The position numbers were made by a program, and so were the translations under genes. DNA of 64,000 nucleotides from Streptococcus anginosus (GTDB taxonomy: Bacteria; Bacillota; Bacilli; Lactobacillales; Streptococcaceae). Positions within the stretch are counted from its first letter, which is position 1. Each line of letters opens with the position of its first letter. The DNA lies in the NCBI RefSeq assembly GCF_001697145.1, contig NZ_CP012719.1, positions 1,770,501 to 1,834,500 of the forward strand, given 5' to 3'. This document shows, piece by piece, positions 1 through 8,310 of this stretch. The notes under the pieces are model-generated. The model was not told where the DNA came from. It worked only from the letters and a program-made list of their open reading frames with translations, and did not search any database.

Positions 1-1099
1 GTGCCTTGAGCAAAATGCCACCAAATTTATTAAATTCTGATTTGACATTGCCCAAAACCTTACTGATGTCATCTGCACTTCGTTGAATGTTGAGCGTTTT
101 AAAACCAACCGAAAGCGAATTGAGTAGGGCAGACAACGTAGACGGTCCTGCGACCACAATCTGCTCGTCTCGACGCAAACTGTCAAAGAATTCCGGATTG
201 CGAACGACTTCTGAATAAAGCCCTTCCGTTGGTAAAAACATCACGCCAAAGTTTGTTGTTGCAGGAGGCGCTAAGTATTTCTTATTGATGTCCTTGGCAA
301 AACGTTTGACGCTCGCTAGCAAAGACTTACGATACAAATCAATCTCTTCTTTGTTTCCTGATTCGTAAGCATCCTCCAAGCGATAGTAGTCAGCAAGCGG
401 AAACTTGGAATCAATCGGCAAATAGATATATTCTTTTTCCACTTGTCCCGGTAATTTAATCGCATACTCTACGCGCTCACTGGATCCTGCAACCGTCGCA
501 AATTCGCGTTCATACTGGCTCGGTGTCAGAATGTCTTCAATGATTTGACCAAGTTGCAACTCGCCTAAAATTCCACGCGTTTTAGTATTGGAGAGCACCT
601 TATTTAGAGTGCCAACATCACGCGCTACATTTTGCATTTCTCCCAAGCCACGATTGACCGACTCTAATTGTTTTGAAACTGTTTCAAAAGACGTTTGCAA
701 TCTCGCCTGCAACGTTTTCTCTAATTTTTCTTCCACTGTTTGGCGCATTTGCTCTAAACGACGGTCATTTGACTCTTGAATCTGACGCATTCGTTCGTCT
801 GTCTTATCACGATTTTTAGTTAGATTCTCGCTTATCTCTAACCGCATTTCCGTTAAATTTCGATGTAAATCCGTACGCGCCTCACCCAAACGATCTCCCA
901 GAGCCAATTCCAGTTGTTGCTGTGCTAGAAGGCGTTGCTGCCGCTCCTGCTCAAAACGGTAATCCAACTGATCAGATAATTGATCGGCTTGATCTTCAAA
1001 AATCTTCTTCGCTTGGTCTGTCTGTTGCTGATTCTTTTGCCACAAAAGAAAGGTCACAATAAGATCTCCCAGCAATAAGAGGATAATTATAAACTCCAT
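1..1099 (-). CDS. rmuC: RmuC-family DNA recombination protein (partial, C-terminus off the window)
   Basis: The ORF starts with ATG at 1099, behind an AGGAG that lies over the thiN stop, and is still open at base 1. The reading begins MEFIIILLLLGDLIVTFLLW, one N-terminal membrane anchor. A long Gln/Glu/Arg-rich coiled coil follows to about residue 150, then the conserved RmuC core (TKTRGILGELQLGQIIEDIL, LPIDSKFPLADYYRLEDAY, FLPTEG). RmuC proteins are membrane-tethered and nuclease-like, and they limit recombination at inverted repeats in E. coli; the streptococcal role is inferred from the family. It is the last gene seen of the rsgA-rpe-thiN-rmuC run and is translationally close to thiN (1-nt gap). 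Confidence 0.9.
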   Translation of the reverse strand, partial: MEFIIILLLLGDLIVTFLLWQKNQQQTDQAKKIFEDQADQLSDQLDYRFEQERQQRLLAQQQLELALGDRLGEARTDLHRNLTEMRLEISENLTKNRDKTDERMRQIQESNDRRLEQMRQTVEEKLEKTLQARLQTSFETVSKQLESVNRGLGEMQNVARDVGTLNKVLSNTKTRGILGELQLGQIIEDILTPSQYEREFATVAGSSERVEYAIKLPGQVEKEYIYLPIDSKFPLADYYRLEDAYESGNKEEIDLYRKSLLASVKRFAKDINKKYLAPPATTNFGVMFLPTEGLYSEVVRNPEFFDSLRRDEQIVVAGPSTLSALLNSLSVGFKTLNIQRSADDISKVLGNVKSEFNKFGGILLKA

Positions 1100-1100
1100 A

Positions 1101-1733
1101 CTAACTCCTGTCTTTGCTATAAATGACAATAACATAATCTGATTGGCACTCTAAAAAAACGGGCTCATCTATAAATTCGTTAGAAGCATACACTTTTTTA
1201 AAAAAATAATTGGATTCGTTTAAAGGATATTTGGCGCCTTCAATGGTCAAACGACCGTCGTCCACAGGCATAAAAGCTAAATAGTTCATACCAGCTACTG
1301 GCTTTATCTCGTGACGCCCTTGAGGGCAATAGCGGAGCTCATTTTGTGCATTGCACAGTCGAATTTGCTGCATATAAGGAGTAATTTCTGGATTACTTGG
1401 CAAGAAAATATTTGCCAAAGTATGATCCAAGCGCCCGCCAAAAGCACCAAAAATTGTCACTTGCGCCTGTGGATAACGTGCAAAAACAGCTTTAACTGCC
1501 AACTCTAAATCCGTATCATCTTTTTCAGGTTGTGCTTGAAGTACCTCTTTAGATTGAGAACAAATCAAAGCCAACTCTTTCTCCGAAACGGAATCAAAAT
1601 CACCGACCGCTAAATCTGGGCAAATGCCTTGTTCAATGAGAAACAGGCTTCCCCTATCTACTCCGATAAAGAGGTCAAAATCCATTTGAAAGCTATCTAT
1701 CGTCCCACCAGCAAAGAGAGCAATTTTAATCAT
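1101..1733 (-). CDS. thiN: Thiamine pyrophosphokinase
   Basis: The 210-residue product transfers pyrophosphate from ATP to thiamine to make the cofactor TPP in the cytosol. Family motifs are visible in order: GVDRG near residue 24, VGDFDSVS near residue 43, EKDDTDLELAV near residue 70 (acidic metal/ATP site) and FGAFGGRLDHTLANI near residue 95. The length is normal for the family. The ATG overlaps the end of rpe by 8 bases, so the two are probably translationally coupled. There is no thiamine biosynthesis gene nearby, which fits a salvage role. No TPP riboswitch is seen in front of it, as the gene lies inside an operon. Confidence 0.95.
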   Translation of the reverse strand: MIKIALFAGGTIDSFQMDFDLFIGVDRGSLFLIEQGICPDLAVGDFDSVSEKELALICSQSKEVLQAQPEKDDTDLELAVKAVFARYPQAQVTIFGAFGGRLDHTLANIFLPSNPEITPYMQQIRLCNAQNELRYCPQGRHEIKPVAGMNYLAFMPVDDGRLTIEGAKYPLNESNYFFKKVYASNEFIDEPVFLECQSDYVIVIYSKDRS

Positions 1734-2385
1734 GCAATGCTTCTTTCAAGGTTTGAACCTGACGAGCTACATCACCTTTGAACACATAACTACCTGCCAC
1801 AAAGACATTAGCACCGGCCTCTTTGGCAATGCGAATGGTTTCATCATCAATACCACCGTCTACTTCAATATCAAAGTCTAGTTGGTTCACTTCTCTCAAA
1901 ACGACTAATTCGCGTACTTTATCCATTGTTTCTGGTAGAAAAGCTTGTCCACCGAAGCCCGGATTGACAGTCATTACTAAGACTTGGTCAACTAGATTAA
2001 GTACGTTTTTCACCGCTTCAACAGGCGTTCCCGGATTGATAACAACACTTGCCTTGACACCAGCTGCCCGAATCTTTTGCAAAGCTCCGTGAATATGTGG
2101 TGTTGCTTCAGCGTGGATGCTGATAATATCTGCACCCGCACGAGCAAAATCTTTAATATGGTGTTCTGGATTGGAGACCATAAGATGACAATCAAATACC
2201 AATCTACTGTGTGGTCGCATGCTCGCTACCACACCCGCACCGAAGCTGATATTGGGAACAAAATGTCCGTCCATAATATCAATATGAGCGTACTCTGCCC
2301 CTGCGGCTTCTAATTTTTTCAATTCTGATTCAAAGTTTGCATAGTCTGCACTTAAAATAGACGGTGCAATTTTATAAGATTTCAT
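1726..2385 (-). CDS. rpe: Ribulose-phosphate 3-epimerase
   Basis: This is a 219-residue TIM barrel that interconverts ribulose-5-phosphate and xylulose-5-phosphate in the pentose phosphate pathway. The active-site strands are intact: PSILSAD at 8-14, HIDIMDGHFVPN at 34-45 (metal-binding His34, catalytic Asp36), MTVNPGFGGQAF and EVDGGI (second catalytic Asp). The start ATG has a strong GGAGGAAGCCAA in front. It lies 12 bases after rsgA and overlaps thiN; this rsgA-rpe-thiN grouping recurs in streptococci and other Firmicutes. Confidence 0.96.
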   Translation of the reverse strand: MKSYKIAPSILSADYANFESELKKLEAAGAEYAHIDIMDGHFVPNISFGAGVVASMRPHSRLVFDCHLMVSNPEHHIKDFARAGADIISIHAEATPHIHGALQKIRAAGVKASVVINPGTPVEAVKNVLNLVDQVLVMTVNPGFGGQAFLPETMDKVRELVVLREVNQLDFDIEVDGGIDDETIRIAKEAGANVFVAGSYVFKGDVARQVQTLKEALHD

Positions 2386-2397
2386 TTGGCTTCCTCC

Positions 2398-3276
2398 TCA
2401 TTTAGGTTGCTTTTTAACTGCTTTTTTATAGATTTCACGACGATGTTCAATTTCACTCAAAAATTGCAAGTAATCTTCAAATCGAAAGGCTGCAATTGTT
2501 CCATTTTCAACGGCAGGTTTCACCGCACAGTTTGGCTCATGCGTATGGGTACAGGTTCGGAATTTACAGCTGCGACTGACTTCAGCAATTTCAGGAAATG
2601 CTTGGTTTAAATCCTCCGCATTGTCCACTTCGTAATCCAAGGAAGAAAACCCCGGCGTATCCGCAATTTTTCCTCCATTAAGATTGTAAAAACTGACAGC
2701 TCGTGTCGTATGACGACCGCGACCAAGGCTTTCTGAAATCTCCCCTGTTTCCAATTTCAGATCCGGTGCAATTTTATTAAGCAAAGTGGACTTACCAACT
2801 CCTGTCTGCCCCATAAAGACCGTCTTTTTTCTGATTAAAAACTGCAATAGTTCTTCTACTGTTTTGGCAGTATCATAACCAATAGCTTGGTAAACCTCAA
2901 GGAAAACATCTAGCTCCTTGTCGTCCTCCAACAAATCCAATTTACTGATATAAATAATCGGATGAATGGCTTTCTGCTCCAAAAGAACTAAGAACCGATC
3001 CAAAAGATTGGGATTAAAATCTGGCTCTTTGGCACTCATTATCACGACAGCCTGATCGATATTAACAATAGGTGGGCGTACCAGACTGTTTTTTCGCTCT
3101 GCTATTTTTAAAATGTATCCTTCAGAATCTTTCTCAGCAGAAAATTCGACCTCATCTCCCACATAGGGAGTTTGACCTTTCTTGCGAAAATTCCCTCTTG
3201 CTCTGGTCTGATACACCTTGCCTTCTGACTCTACATAATAGAAGCCAGCCAAGGCTTTCACAATTGTTCCTTTCAA
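2398..3276 (-). CDS. rsgA: Ribosome small-subunit maturation GTPase RsgA
   Basis: This 292-residue, circularly permuted GTPase releases factors from the maturing 30S subunit. An OB-fold comes first (residues 1-65). The G motifs follow in permuted order: G4-like SKLDLL, then the P-loop [12 protein letters not shown] near 160, DTPGF (G3), and a C-terminal Zn knuckle with Cys/His ligands ([14 protein letters not shown]). The start codon is TTG at 3276 with AAAGGAG five bases upstream; no ATG in this frame fits the family N-terminus better. It heads the rsgA-rpe-thiN-rmuC operon. The upstream gap carries the divergently oriented tRNA-Leu gene. Confidence 0.95.
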   Translation of the reverse strand: MKGTIVKALAGFYYVESEGKVYQTRARGNFRKKGQTPYVGDEVEFSAEKDSEGYILKIAERKNSLVRPPIVNIDQAVVIMSAKEPDFNPNLLDRFLVLLEQKAIHPIIYISKLDLLEDDKELDVFLEVYQAIGYDTAKTVEELLQFLIRKKTVFMGQTGVGKSTLLNKIAPDLKLETGEISESLGRGRHTTRAVSFYNLNGGKIADTPGFSSLDYEVDNAEDLNQAFPEIAEVSRSCKFRTCTHTHEPNCAVKPAVENGTIAAFRFEDYLQFLSEIEHRREIYKKAVKKQPK

Positions 3277-3348
3277 ATGAACTCCTTTAACCTTAATAAG
3301 TTCATTATATCAAAAAAACAAGTATTTTGCTTTTTAGTGCAAAAAAAT

Positions 3349-3377
3349 GATGAAAAACGTTGCCAATGTGGTATAAT
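3349..3377 (+). promoter_or_regulatory. Extended -10 promoter of the tRNA-Leu gene
   Basis: TGGTATAAT at 3369-3377 is a perfect extended -10 box. The -35 position 17 bases upstream (3349-3354, GATGAA) is poor, as is common for extended -10 promoters. The tRNA begins 9 bases after the box. Confidence 0.75.
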
Positions 3378-3386
3378 AGATACCGA

Positions 3387-3469
3387 GCGGAAATGGCGGA
3401 ACGGCAGACGCGCATGCTTCAGGCGCATGTGTCCATTCGGACGTGAGGGTTCAAATCCCTTTTTCCGCA
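3387..3469 (+). tRNA. tRNA-Leu (anticodon CAG)
   Basis: The acceptor arms GCGGAAA (3387-3393) and TTTCCGC pair. The anticodon stem CATGC/GCATG closes the loop TTCAGGC, giving anticodon CAG. A long class II variable arm with a short stem follows, then the T-arm GAGGGTTCAAATCCCTT. The discriminator is A at 3469; CCA is not encoded. The gene runs against the flanking minus-strand genes rsgA and ksgA. Confidence 0.95.
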
Positions 3470-3594
3470 TTTTTATTTTGTTAGGTGTTTTGGTATTGCA
3501 GCTTATGCTGCGCTTTGCTTTCTCTCCTAAAACGAAATACCCTATTTTGAATGCTTCTATCGAGCCCATTCAAAAATTCCTTATTCTAAATTTT

Positions 3595-3683
3595 GGAAAG
3601 GTGGCCCAGCTTGGTACGGCACCGGACTCGAAATCCGGCAAATGGATTTTATTCATGCGCGGGTTCAAATCCCGTCCTTTCCT
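3595..3683 (+). tRNA. tRNA-Ser (anticodon CGA)
   Basis: The acceptor GGAAAGG (3595-3601) pairs with CCTTTCC (3676-3682). The anticodon stem CCGGA/TCCGG closes the loop CTCGAAA, giving anticodon CGA (Ser, UCG codons). The long variable arm ATGGATTTTATTCAT is class II, as expected of tRNA-Ser, and the T-arm is GCGGGTTCAAATCCCGT. The base after the acceptor stem is T, unusual because tRNA-Ser normally has a G discriminator. It lies 125 bases after tRNA-Leu and is probably co-transcribed with it. Confidence 0.9.
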
Positions 3684-3692
3684 TATAAAGAA

Positions 3693-3727
3693 CCTCACTA
3701 AAATGAACTTAGTGAGGCTTTTTGTTT
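3693..3727 (+). terminator. Intrinsic terminator after the tRNA pair
   Basis: A 9-bp stem CCTCACTAA/TTAGTGAGG with a 7-nt loop is followed by CTTTTTGTTT. It ends 16 bases before the convergent ksgA stop. Confidence 0.9.
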
Positions 3728-3742
3728 ACAATATTATCCAAC

Positions 3743-4618
3743 TTATCTGAATCCCTCGTCATATAAGCTGTCTGCTAAATGCGCAAATTCTTGCAAATCA
3801 AGCGCTTCTCCTCGTACACTTGGAGATAACTCAGCATTGTCCAAAGCGGACTCTAGCTTTGTTTTGACTTCATTAGACTTCCCAAAATAACTGGTCAGAT
3901 TATTCCAGAGGGTTTTCCGGCGGTGGGTAAAACTAGCTTTTGAGACTTTGAAGAAGAAGGCTTCATCCTTGACCCCAACTGCTGGCTGGTCTCTGCGGAC
4001 CATCTTGAGGATAGCCGAATCCACATTTGGAGCGGGAACAAAGACCGTCCGTGGTACGATAAAAGCAACCTTTGCGGTCATATAATACTGCACCGCTATT
4101 GACAAACTGCCATAAGATTTACTATTGGGCTGCGCCGAGATACGATCAGCCACTTCTCGCTGCATCATCACGACAAATTCACTAAAAGGAATGCCACTCT
4201 CAATCAAGTGCATGAGGATAGGAGTAGTAATATAGTAGGGCAGGTTGGCCACCACTTTGATAGGAAGATTTGGATTAGCAAATTCCTTGATTCGGGCTTG
4301 CAAGTCTGACTTAAGAATATCTTCATTGACCACGCGCACATTGTCAAAATCCCGCAGAGTATCTGCCAAAATCGGCACCAAGCGATCATCAATTTCAAAA
4401 GCCATAACTTCGGCTGTATTTTCCGCCAAAAACTCAGTCAGTGCCCCGATGCCTGGTCCGATTTCGATAACATTAACATTCTCATCAATCTCAGCTGTGT
4501 CCACAATTTTTTGTAAAATATTGGTATCAGTCAAGAAATTCTGACCGAACGATTTTTTAAAAGTAAAGCCATGACGCTCAAGCACAGCCCGCGTCACACT
4601 ATAATCCGCAATTCTCAT
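3743..4618 (-). CDS. rsmA: 16S rRNA A1518/A1519 dimethyltransferase KsgA (RsmA)
   Basis: The 291-residue SAM-dependent enzyme dimethylates two adjacent adenines in the 3' hairpin of 16S rRNA during 30S assembly. FGQNFLTD near residue 24 and the SAM-binding [15 protein letters not shown] near residue 52 are clear. The catalytic motif [13 protein letters not shown] near residue 124 and the C-terminal basic helices ([12 protein letters not shown]) also match the family. The length is normal. In related genomes it follows tatD-rnmV; here a hypothetical gene and an SDR gene lie between rnmV and ksgA. Confidence 0.96.
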   Translation of the reverse strand: MRIADYSVTRAVLERHGFTFKKSFGQNFLTDTNILQKIVDTAEIDENVNVIEIGPGIGALTEFLAENTAEVMAFEIDDRLVPILADTLRDFDNVRVVNEDILKSDLQARIKEFANPNLPIKVVANLPYYITTPILMHLIESGIPFSEFVVMMQREVADRISAQPNSKSYGSLSIAVQYYMTAKVAFIVPRTVFVPAPNVDSAILKMVRRDQPAVGVKDEAFFFKVSKASFTHRRKTLWNNLTSYFGKSNEVKTKLESALDNAELSPSVRGEALDLQEFAHLADSLYDEGFR

Positions 4619-4636
4619 AAATCTCTTTTCTATCTG

Positions 4637-5353
4637 TTATCTGAATAAAATATATAAAATTCGCATAATTCCCAGCACAAGCAAAATCCAAAATGCCGGA
4701 TGAATACGGCGTTTAGTTTCTGTTGAAGTAGATTCAGTCACATCAGTCATTTGCTTGTTTTTTTGATTTTTACCTTTCTTCAACTCATCTTGGTAGGCAA
4801 CCGAATTTAGAATATTATCTACTGGCAACATGTCTGAAGCATAATCATCTGGGAAACCCATAGCTATCCCAAGCAAATCTTTATCTGTTAAAGAAAAATC
4901 CAAATCTTTCGGTTGATTTTGCTGAATAGCACGGACATTTTTTAAAAGTTTGTCAGAAGCAATAGGCAACTCGTCCATAGAAATAATTTCTAAAACGTCA
5001 AATCCTAGCGTATCACCCTCTTTGATATTTACAGTAATGTAACACACAAAGTCATCGTACAGTTGCAAAGTCTGTGGAGCATGCTGCTCTAAAAAGGAGC
5101 GATTGCGACGAGCATTCTGATGAAAATTTTCAACAGAAAGAGCAATCCCCATATCCTGTGTCCGATAAAATTCTTCTGCCTTCTCTTTATCTTTTTTTTC
5201 AAGCTCTTCTGCTTTTTGCCACAAATCAATGGCTGCTTGCAGTTCTTCTTCACCCCAAAATAGTTGCCAGAAATAAGGAATCGTATAAATTCCCTCCGCT
5301 AAAACACGTGCCTCATCTCCGTTTTTTAAATAAATATAGCTTCTATTTGCCAT
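4637..5353 (-). CDS. Uncharacterised C-tail-anchored membrane protein
   Basis: I do not recognise a family. The start MANRSYIYLKNGDEA at 5353 is chosen because AAAGGAAGCGAG lies directly in front; the 13 codons of open frame upstream have no ribosome site. The 238-residue product has a mixed alpha/beta soluble part (Trp-rich FWQLFWGEEEL, Lys/Glu-rich helix near 55-75), then a polar linker with TESTSTETKRR. A single C-terminal hydrophobic segment (HPAFWILLVLGIMRILYILF) ends at the terminus, so the N-domain should face the cytosol. It lies 18 bases upstream of ksgA on the same strand. Confidence 0.75.
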   Translation of the reverse strand: MANRSYIYLKNGDEARVLAEGIYTIPYFWQLFWGEEELQAAIDLWQKAEELEKKDKEKAEEFYRTQDMGIALSVENFHQNARRNRSFLEQHAPQTLQLYDDFVCYITVNIKEGDTLGFDVLEIISMDELPIASDKLLKNVRAIQQNQPKDLDFSLTDKDLLGIAMGFPDDYASDMLPVDNILNSVAYQDELKKGKNQKNKQMTDVTESTSTETKRRIHPAFWILLVLGIMRILYILFR

Positions 5354-5375
5354 CTCGCTTCCTTTCGTATTTTTT

Positions 5376-5490
5376 TCATTCCATCTCAACATCTGTCAAT
5401 CCAATCTCAAATAATTCTAGTCGTTTGAGCAATTGTTTCTCATTTGGATAGCCCATGCAGAATTCTTCAACTCAGAATTCACAACATTTT
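5376..5490 (-). pseudogene. Decayed duplicate of the rnmV 3' end
   Basis: The minus strand reads MGYPNEKQLLKRLELF, then EIGLTDVEME and a stop at 5376-5378. This matches the C-terminus of the intact RnmV at 6541-7113 (GYSNGKQLLKRLELFGINL). DNA similarity extends about 35 bases further upstream, across the REFLGKEL region, where the copy carries a stop codon and base changes. Nothing of the catalytic Toprim part is present. The fragment sits just downstream of the SDR gene, which itself follows the intact rnmV. Confidence 0.85.
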
Positions 5491-5676
5491 TGGACATCAA
5501 CTTCATGTGAAACCAGTAGTACATAATGTTTCATTAGTGACATCAGTCATCATCACTGTCAAGCACTTCAAACATAATCTTTTGTAAATATCAAAGTTGA
5601 CATATTATCGCCAGCTAAATCCCTCTTACCACTCATCATGCTTAAAAAACATACTAAACGCTATAATATTCGACTA
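5491..5676 (-). other. Non-coding stretch between the SDR gene and the rnmV remnant
   Basis: I see no ORF with a ribosome site. Around 5607-5625 the minus strand (GATTTAGCTGGCGATAAT) loosely resembles the rnmV codons for FLAGND, so the remnant may extend this far in scrambled form. This is weak. Confidence 0.35.
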
Positions 5677-6531
5677 TCATTCTCCGGTCTTCTCTGTGGT
5701 TAGTTGCGTCAAAATTCGGTAGAGTTTCTCTTGTGCCTCTTGATCATAAACCGAGCGATTGGCTTTGACCTCTTGGCATTTTTCATTGTATAAAAAGCCG
5801 TTATAGCTGTTTCCCGTGGCGAGAGCGACATAGGTTTGTGCCATTTCTTCAGGCGAAATTGAGAATCGAGATTTCAGTTTGTATAGGTTTTTCATAAAGG
5901 AAGAAAGGTGACTATAACGCTTCATATCTACCTTAACACTAGGTACTCTGATAGCCTGAATTGTAACGTCTTTGTACCTTGCTCTCATCGCTAAGGTCAG
6001 CATCAGAAGCGCTAATTTGTTCTGGTAATAAGTTTTTGAATGGGTGTAAGATTGTTCGCCCTTTAGATTATCAAAATTCAATTTAATAAAAGGATAGGCT
6101 TGTAAACCTTGCGATGAAATATTGAGAATGCGACCACTCTCGGACTCTTTCAATAAGGGAATAAAAGACTGGGATAGCAAAAAAGGAGCTACAACATTGG
6201 TCGCAAACTGCTTTTCCAATCCATCTTTGGTTAAAACTGGTTGCTTAATTGATAAATCAAAGTCAGCAGCATTATTTATCAAGACATCAAGCGCTCCTTG
6301 AGTCTGGATATAATTTTCAATAGCTGTTTTGGTACTCGTTAAGTCAGAAAGATCTGCTAATAGGTAGCTGACATGAGAATTACCAGTTTCACTAATGATT
6401 GTCTCACAGGCGCTCTCAGCTCTCTCTTTACTACGACAAAAAATCGTTACCTGCCAGCCTTTATCAGCTAGCTGTTTAGCTGCTTGATAACCTATCCCGC
6501 TATTTCCACCTGTTATGATACATTTTTTCAT
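5677..6531 (-). CDS. SDR-family NAD(P)-dependent oxidoreductase
   Basis: The 284-residue short-chain dehydrogenase is complete. The N-terminal dinucleotide motif GGNSGIG lies at 8-14, followed by a basic FCRSKERAE stretch that favours NADPH. NNAAD lies near 87, the catalytic Ser in ILNISSQG, and Tyr-Lys in the YxxxK motif YYQNK near 169. The length and the C-terminal extension resemble retinol-dehydrogenase-like SDRs; the substrate is unknown. RBS AAAGGAATAGT precedes ATG. It begins 9 bases after rnmV and is probably expressed by read-through from tatD-rnmV. It is bracketed by the intact rnmV end and a decayed copy of that end, a sign of later insertion. Confidence 0.88.
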   Translation of the reverse strand: MKKCIITGGNSGIGYQAAKQLADKGWQVTIFCRSKERAESACETIISETGNSHVSYLLADLSDLTSTKTAIENYIQTQGALDVLINNAADFDLSIKQPVLTKDGLEKQFATNVVAPFLLSQSFIPLLKESESGRILNISSQGLQAYPFIKLNFDNLKGEQSYTHSKTYYQNKLALLMLTLAMRARYKDVTIQAIRVPSVKVDMKRYSHLSSFMKNLYKLKSRFSISPEEMAQTYVALATGNSYNGFLYNEKCQEVKANRSVYDQEAQEKLYRILTQLTTEKTGE

Positions 6532-6540
6532 ACTATTCCT

Positions 6541-7113
6541 TTACTTTTCACTTTCTTGATAATGCGCCATCACGCTCTCAACTTTTGCTAAATTTATCCC
6601 AAATAATTCCAAGCGTTTAAGCAATTGTTTCCCATTTGAATAGCCAATACGGAGTTCTTTCCCTAAAAACTCACGACGTTTGCGGCTATCATTTCCAGCT
6701 AGAAATCCTAAACGAATCAAATCTGAGCGCGTAATGTCAAAATCAGTCGTTTTCCCAAAATTCTTAGTCACCTGCGAAAGAGCTGTCCTCAAATCTTCAT
6801 AAGAAGCATGCTCAATACCTAATGATTTTCCTTTACTTTTAGACTTGGGAGCTGCCTCATCACGCCTTAAAAAAGCATGTTGAACACTAGGAATAGCGGT
6901 CATAATCATTCTACGAATCCGCTCGCCATTGACATCTGGATCGGTAAAAACGATCACTCCATGCAAGTTATGGAGATGTTTGATGCGTTGAATGTCTTTT
7001 TGACAAATCGCAGACCCTCTCGTTTCATAAGTTTCTACGTCAAAGTATCTTTTAAGGTTAGCTGTATCATCTCGACCTTCTACAACGATGACTTGAGAAA
7101 TTTTTTCTTTCAT
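6541..7113 (-). CDS. rnmV: Ribonuclease M5
   Basis: This 190-residue Toprim-domain nuclease matures 5S rRNA in Firmicutes. The Toprim glutamate motif VVVEGRDD is near residue 9 and the DxD motif FTDPDVNGER near 57. The C-terminal domain ends GYSNGKQLLKRLELFGINLAKVE. ATG at 7113 overlaps the tatD stop (TGATG), so the two are coupled; a TTG one codon earlier is less likely. A partial copy of the 3' end of this gene lies about 1.1 kb downstream. Confidence 0.95.
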   Translation of the reverse strand: MKEKISQVIVVEGRDDTANLKRYFDVETYETRGSAICQKDIQRIKHLHNLHGVIVFTDPDVNGERIRRMIMTAIPSVQHAFLRRDEAAPKSKSKGKSLGIEHASYEDLRTALSQVTKNFGKTTDFDITRSDLIRLGFLAGNDSRKRREFLGKELRIGYSNGKQLLKRLELFGINLAKVESVMAHYQESEK

Positions 7114-7892
7114 CAATCTTCTTTCAAATTAAATATTCGCAGCGCATTTTCATAGGTCGCTTGCGCAACTTCTCCGACAGTCAAACTACGAAGTTCTGCA
7201 ATCTTGTCTACAACATAGCGAGTATAAGCCGTCCGGTTTTCACGACCACGTTTTGGAACAGGAGCTAAGTAAGGTGCATCAGTTTCAACTAGGATTTTAT
7301 CCAAAGGGAGGTTTTGCGCAGCTTCCTGCACATCTACAGCCTTCTTAAACGTGACCACACCCGAAAATGAAATCATCATACCAAGCTGGATAAAACGCTC
7401 TGCCATTTCCAAAGAACCTGAATAAGAGTGCATAATGCCGCCACGAGGACCAACACCTTCACTTTTAATAATCTCATATGTGTCGTCCAAGGCATCACGA
7501 GTGTGCACTACAAAAGGCAAGTCAAGATCTTTTGATAATTGAATCTGCCGCCGAAAAACTCGCTCTTGCATCTCTTTCGGTGCTGTCATCCAATGATAAT
7601 CCAATCCAATTTCACCAAGGGCAATAACTTTGGGAGCATGCAAATGACTGACAAGCATGTCCTCCACTTCCTGCGTGTAAGAACCTGCCTCCGTCGGATG
7701 CCAGCCAATCGTACTGTAAAGCTCATCATATTGACGAGACAGCGCTAGCGACTTTTCAATGGTTTCTGCATCAAAACCCACAATATTCATCTTGGTAACA
7801 CCTAACTCGCGTGCAAAAACAATTTCTTCAGCTTCTTTGCCTGCAAAATTGTCCACGTTGAGGTGTGTATGTGTGTCAAAAATGTTCATCAT
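7113..7892 (-). CDS. tatD: TatD-family metal-dependent hydrolase/DNase
   Basis: The 259-residue TIM-barrel amidohydrolase fold is complete. The metal ligands are DTHTHLN near residue 6, GEIGLDYHW near 92, the HTRDA His near 129, the MHSYSG His and the VETDAPYLAP Asp near 203. Family members remove nucleotides from DNA 3' ends; the in vivo role here is inferred. An alternative start is the next codon (ATG ATG), with the same AAGAGGA ribosome site. It is the first gene of tatD-rnmV, a conserved Firmicute pair, downstream of the rpmH terminator. Confidence 0.93.
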   Translation of the reverse strand: MMNIFDTHTHLNVDNFAGKEAEEIVFARELGVTKMNIVGFDAETIEKSLALSRQYDELYSTIGWHPTEAGSYTQEVEDMLVSHLHAPKVIALGEIGLDYHWMTAPKEMQERVFRRQIQLSKDLDLPFVVHTRDALDDTYEIIKSEGVGPRGGIMHSYSGSLEMAERFIQLGMMISFSGVVTFKKAVDVQEAAQNLPLDKILVETDAPYLAPVPKRGRENRTAYTRYVVDKIAELRSLTVGEVAQATYENALRIFNLKED

Positions 7893-7965
7893 TCATTCCT
7901 CTTTATATCAGTTTCTATTATATCAAAATCTCTGAGCAAATGCAGATTGTCCCTTTGTTCTCCAA

Positions 7966-7998
7966 CAAAAAAACCAGCGGTCTCGAGTTTCCGTTGGT
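7966..7998 (-). terminator. Terminator of rpmH
   Basis: On the minus strand ACCAACGG pairs with CCGCTGGT (one A-C mismatch) around a 10-nt loop, followed by a run of seven T. It lies 24 bases after the rpmH stop. Confidence 0.8.
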
Positions 7999-8021
7999 TC
8001 TTCATCTTGTATTCGTTTGGA

Positions 8022-8156
8022 TTATGCAGCCAAAACTTTGCGTCCTTTACGACGACGGCTAGCAAGCACGCGACGACCGTTTTTAGTTGCCATACGATGA
8101 CGGAAACCGTGTTTGCGCGCACGACGGATTTTACTTGGTTGATAAGTACGTTTCAC
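8022..8156 (-). CDS. rpmH: 50S ribosomal protein L34
   Basis: The 44-residue basic protein starts [17 protein letters not shown] and ends [10 protein letters not shown], an unmistakable L34. It starts with GTG at 8156, seven bases after a strong AGGAGG. It is flanked by its own promoter and terminator. In many Firmicutes rpmH is followed by rnpA and yidC; here khpB-yidC-rnpA lies upstream, on the same strand, and separated by one hypothetical gene. Confidence 0.97.
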   Translation of the reverse strand: MKRTYQPSKIRRARKHGFRHRMATKNGRRVLASRRRKGRKVLAA

Positions 8157-8229
8157 TTTGAATACCTCCTCTTAGATTCTTGTATTCGTTTAGCCGGCTA
8201 TTGTGATCAGTTACTAAACATACTTTACT

Positions 8230-8258
8230 ATTCTATATGATTCTAAGCCTTTTGTCAA
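8230..8258 (-). promoter_or_regulatory. rpmH promoter
   Basis: A consensus -35 TTGACA (8258-8253), a 17-bp spacer and -10 TAGAAT (8235-8230) predict a 5' leader of about 65 nt. Confidence 0.85.
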
Positions 8259-8288
8259 TAGCAGCGCGAAATTGTTTTTGCTAAATCT

Positions 8289-8309
8289 AAAAAAAGGTTG
8301 CTTAAACCT
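8289..8309 (-). terminator. Likely terminator after the 8311-8943 ORF
   Basis: AGGTT/AACCT around a 5-nt loop is followed by seven T on the minus strand, immediately after the stop. The stem is short, so strength is uncertain. Confidence 0.55.
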
Positions 8310-8310
8310 C

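Noticed and set aside
3277..3750. A 157-codon plus-strand frame
   Set aside because: It runs straight through both tRNA genes and their terminator, so it is not a protein gene.
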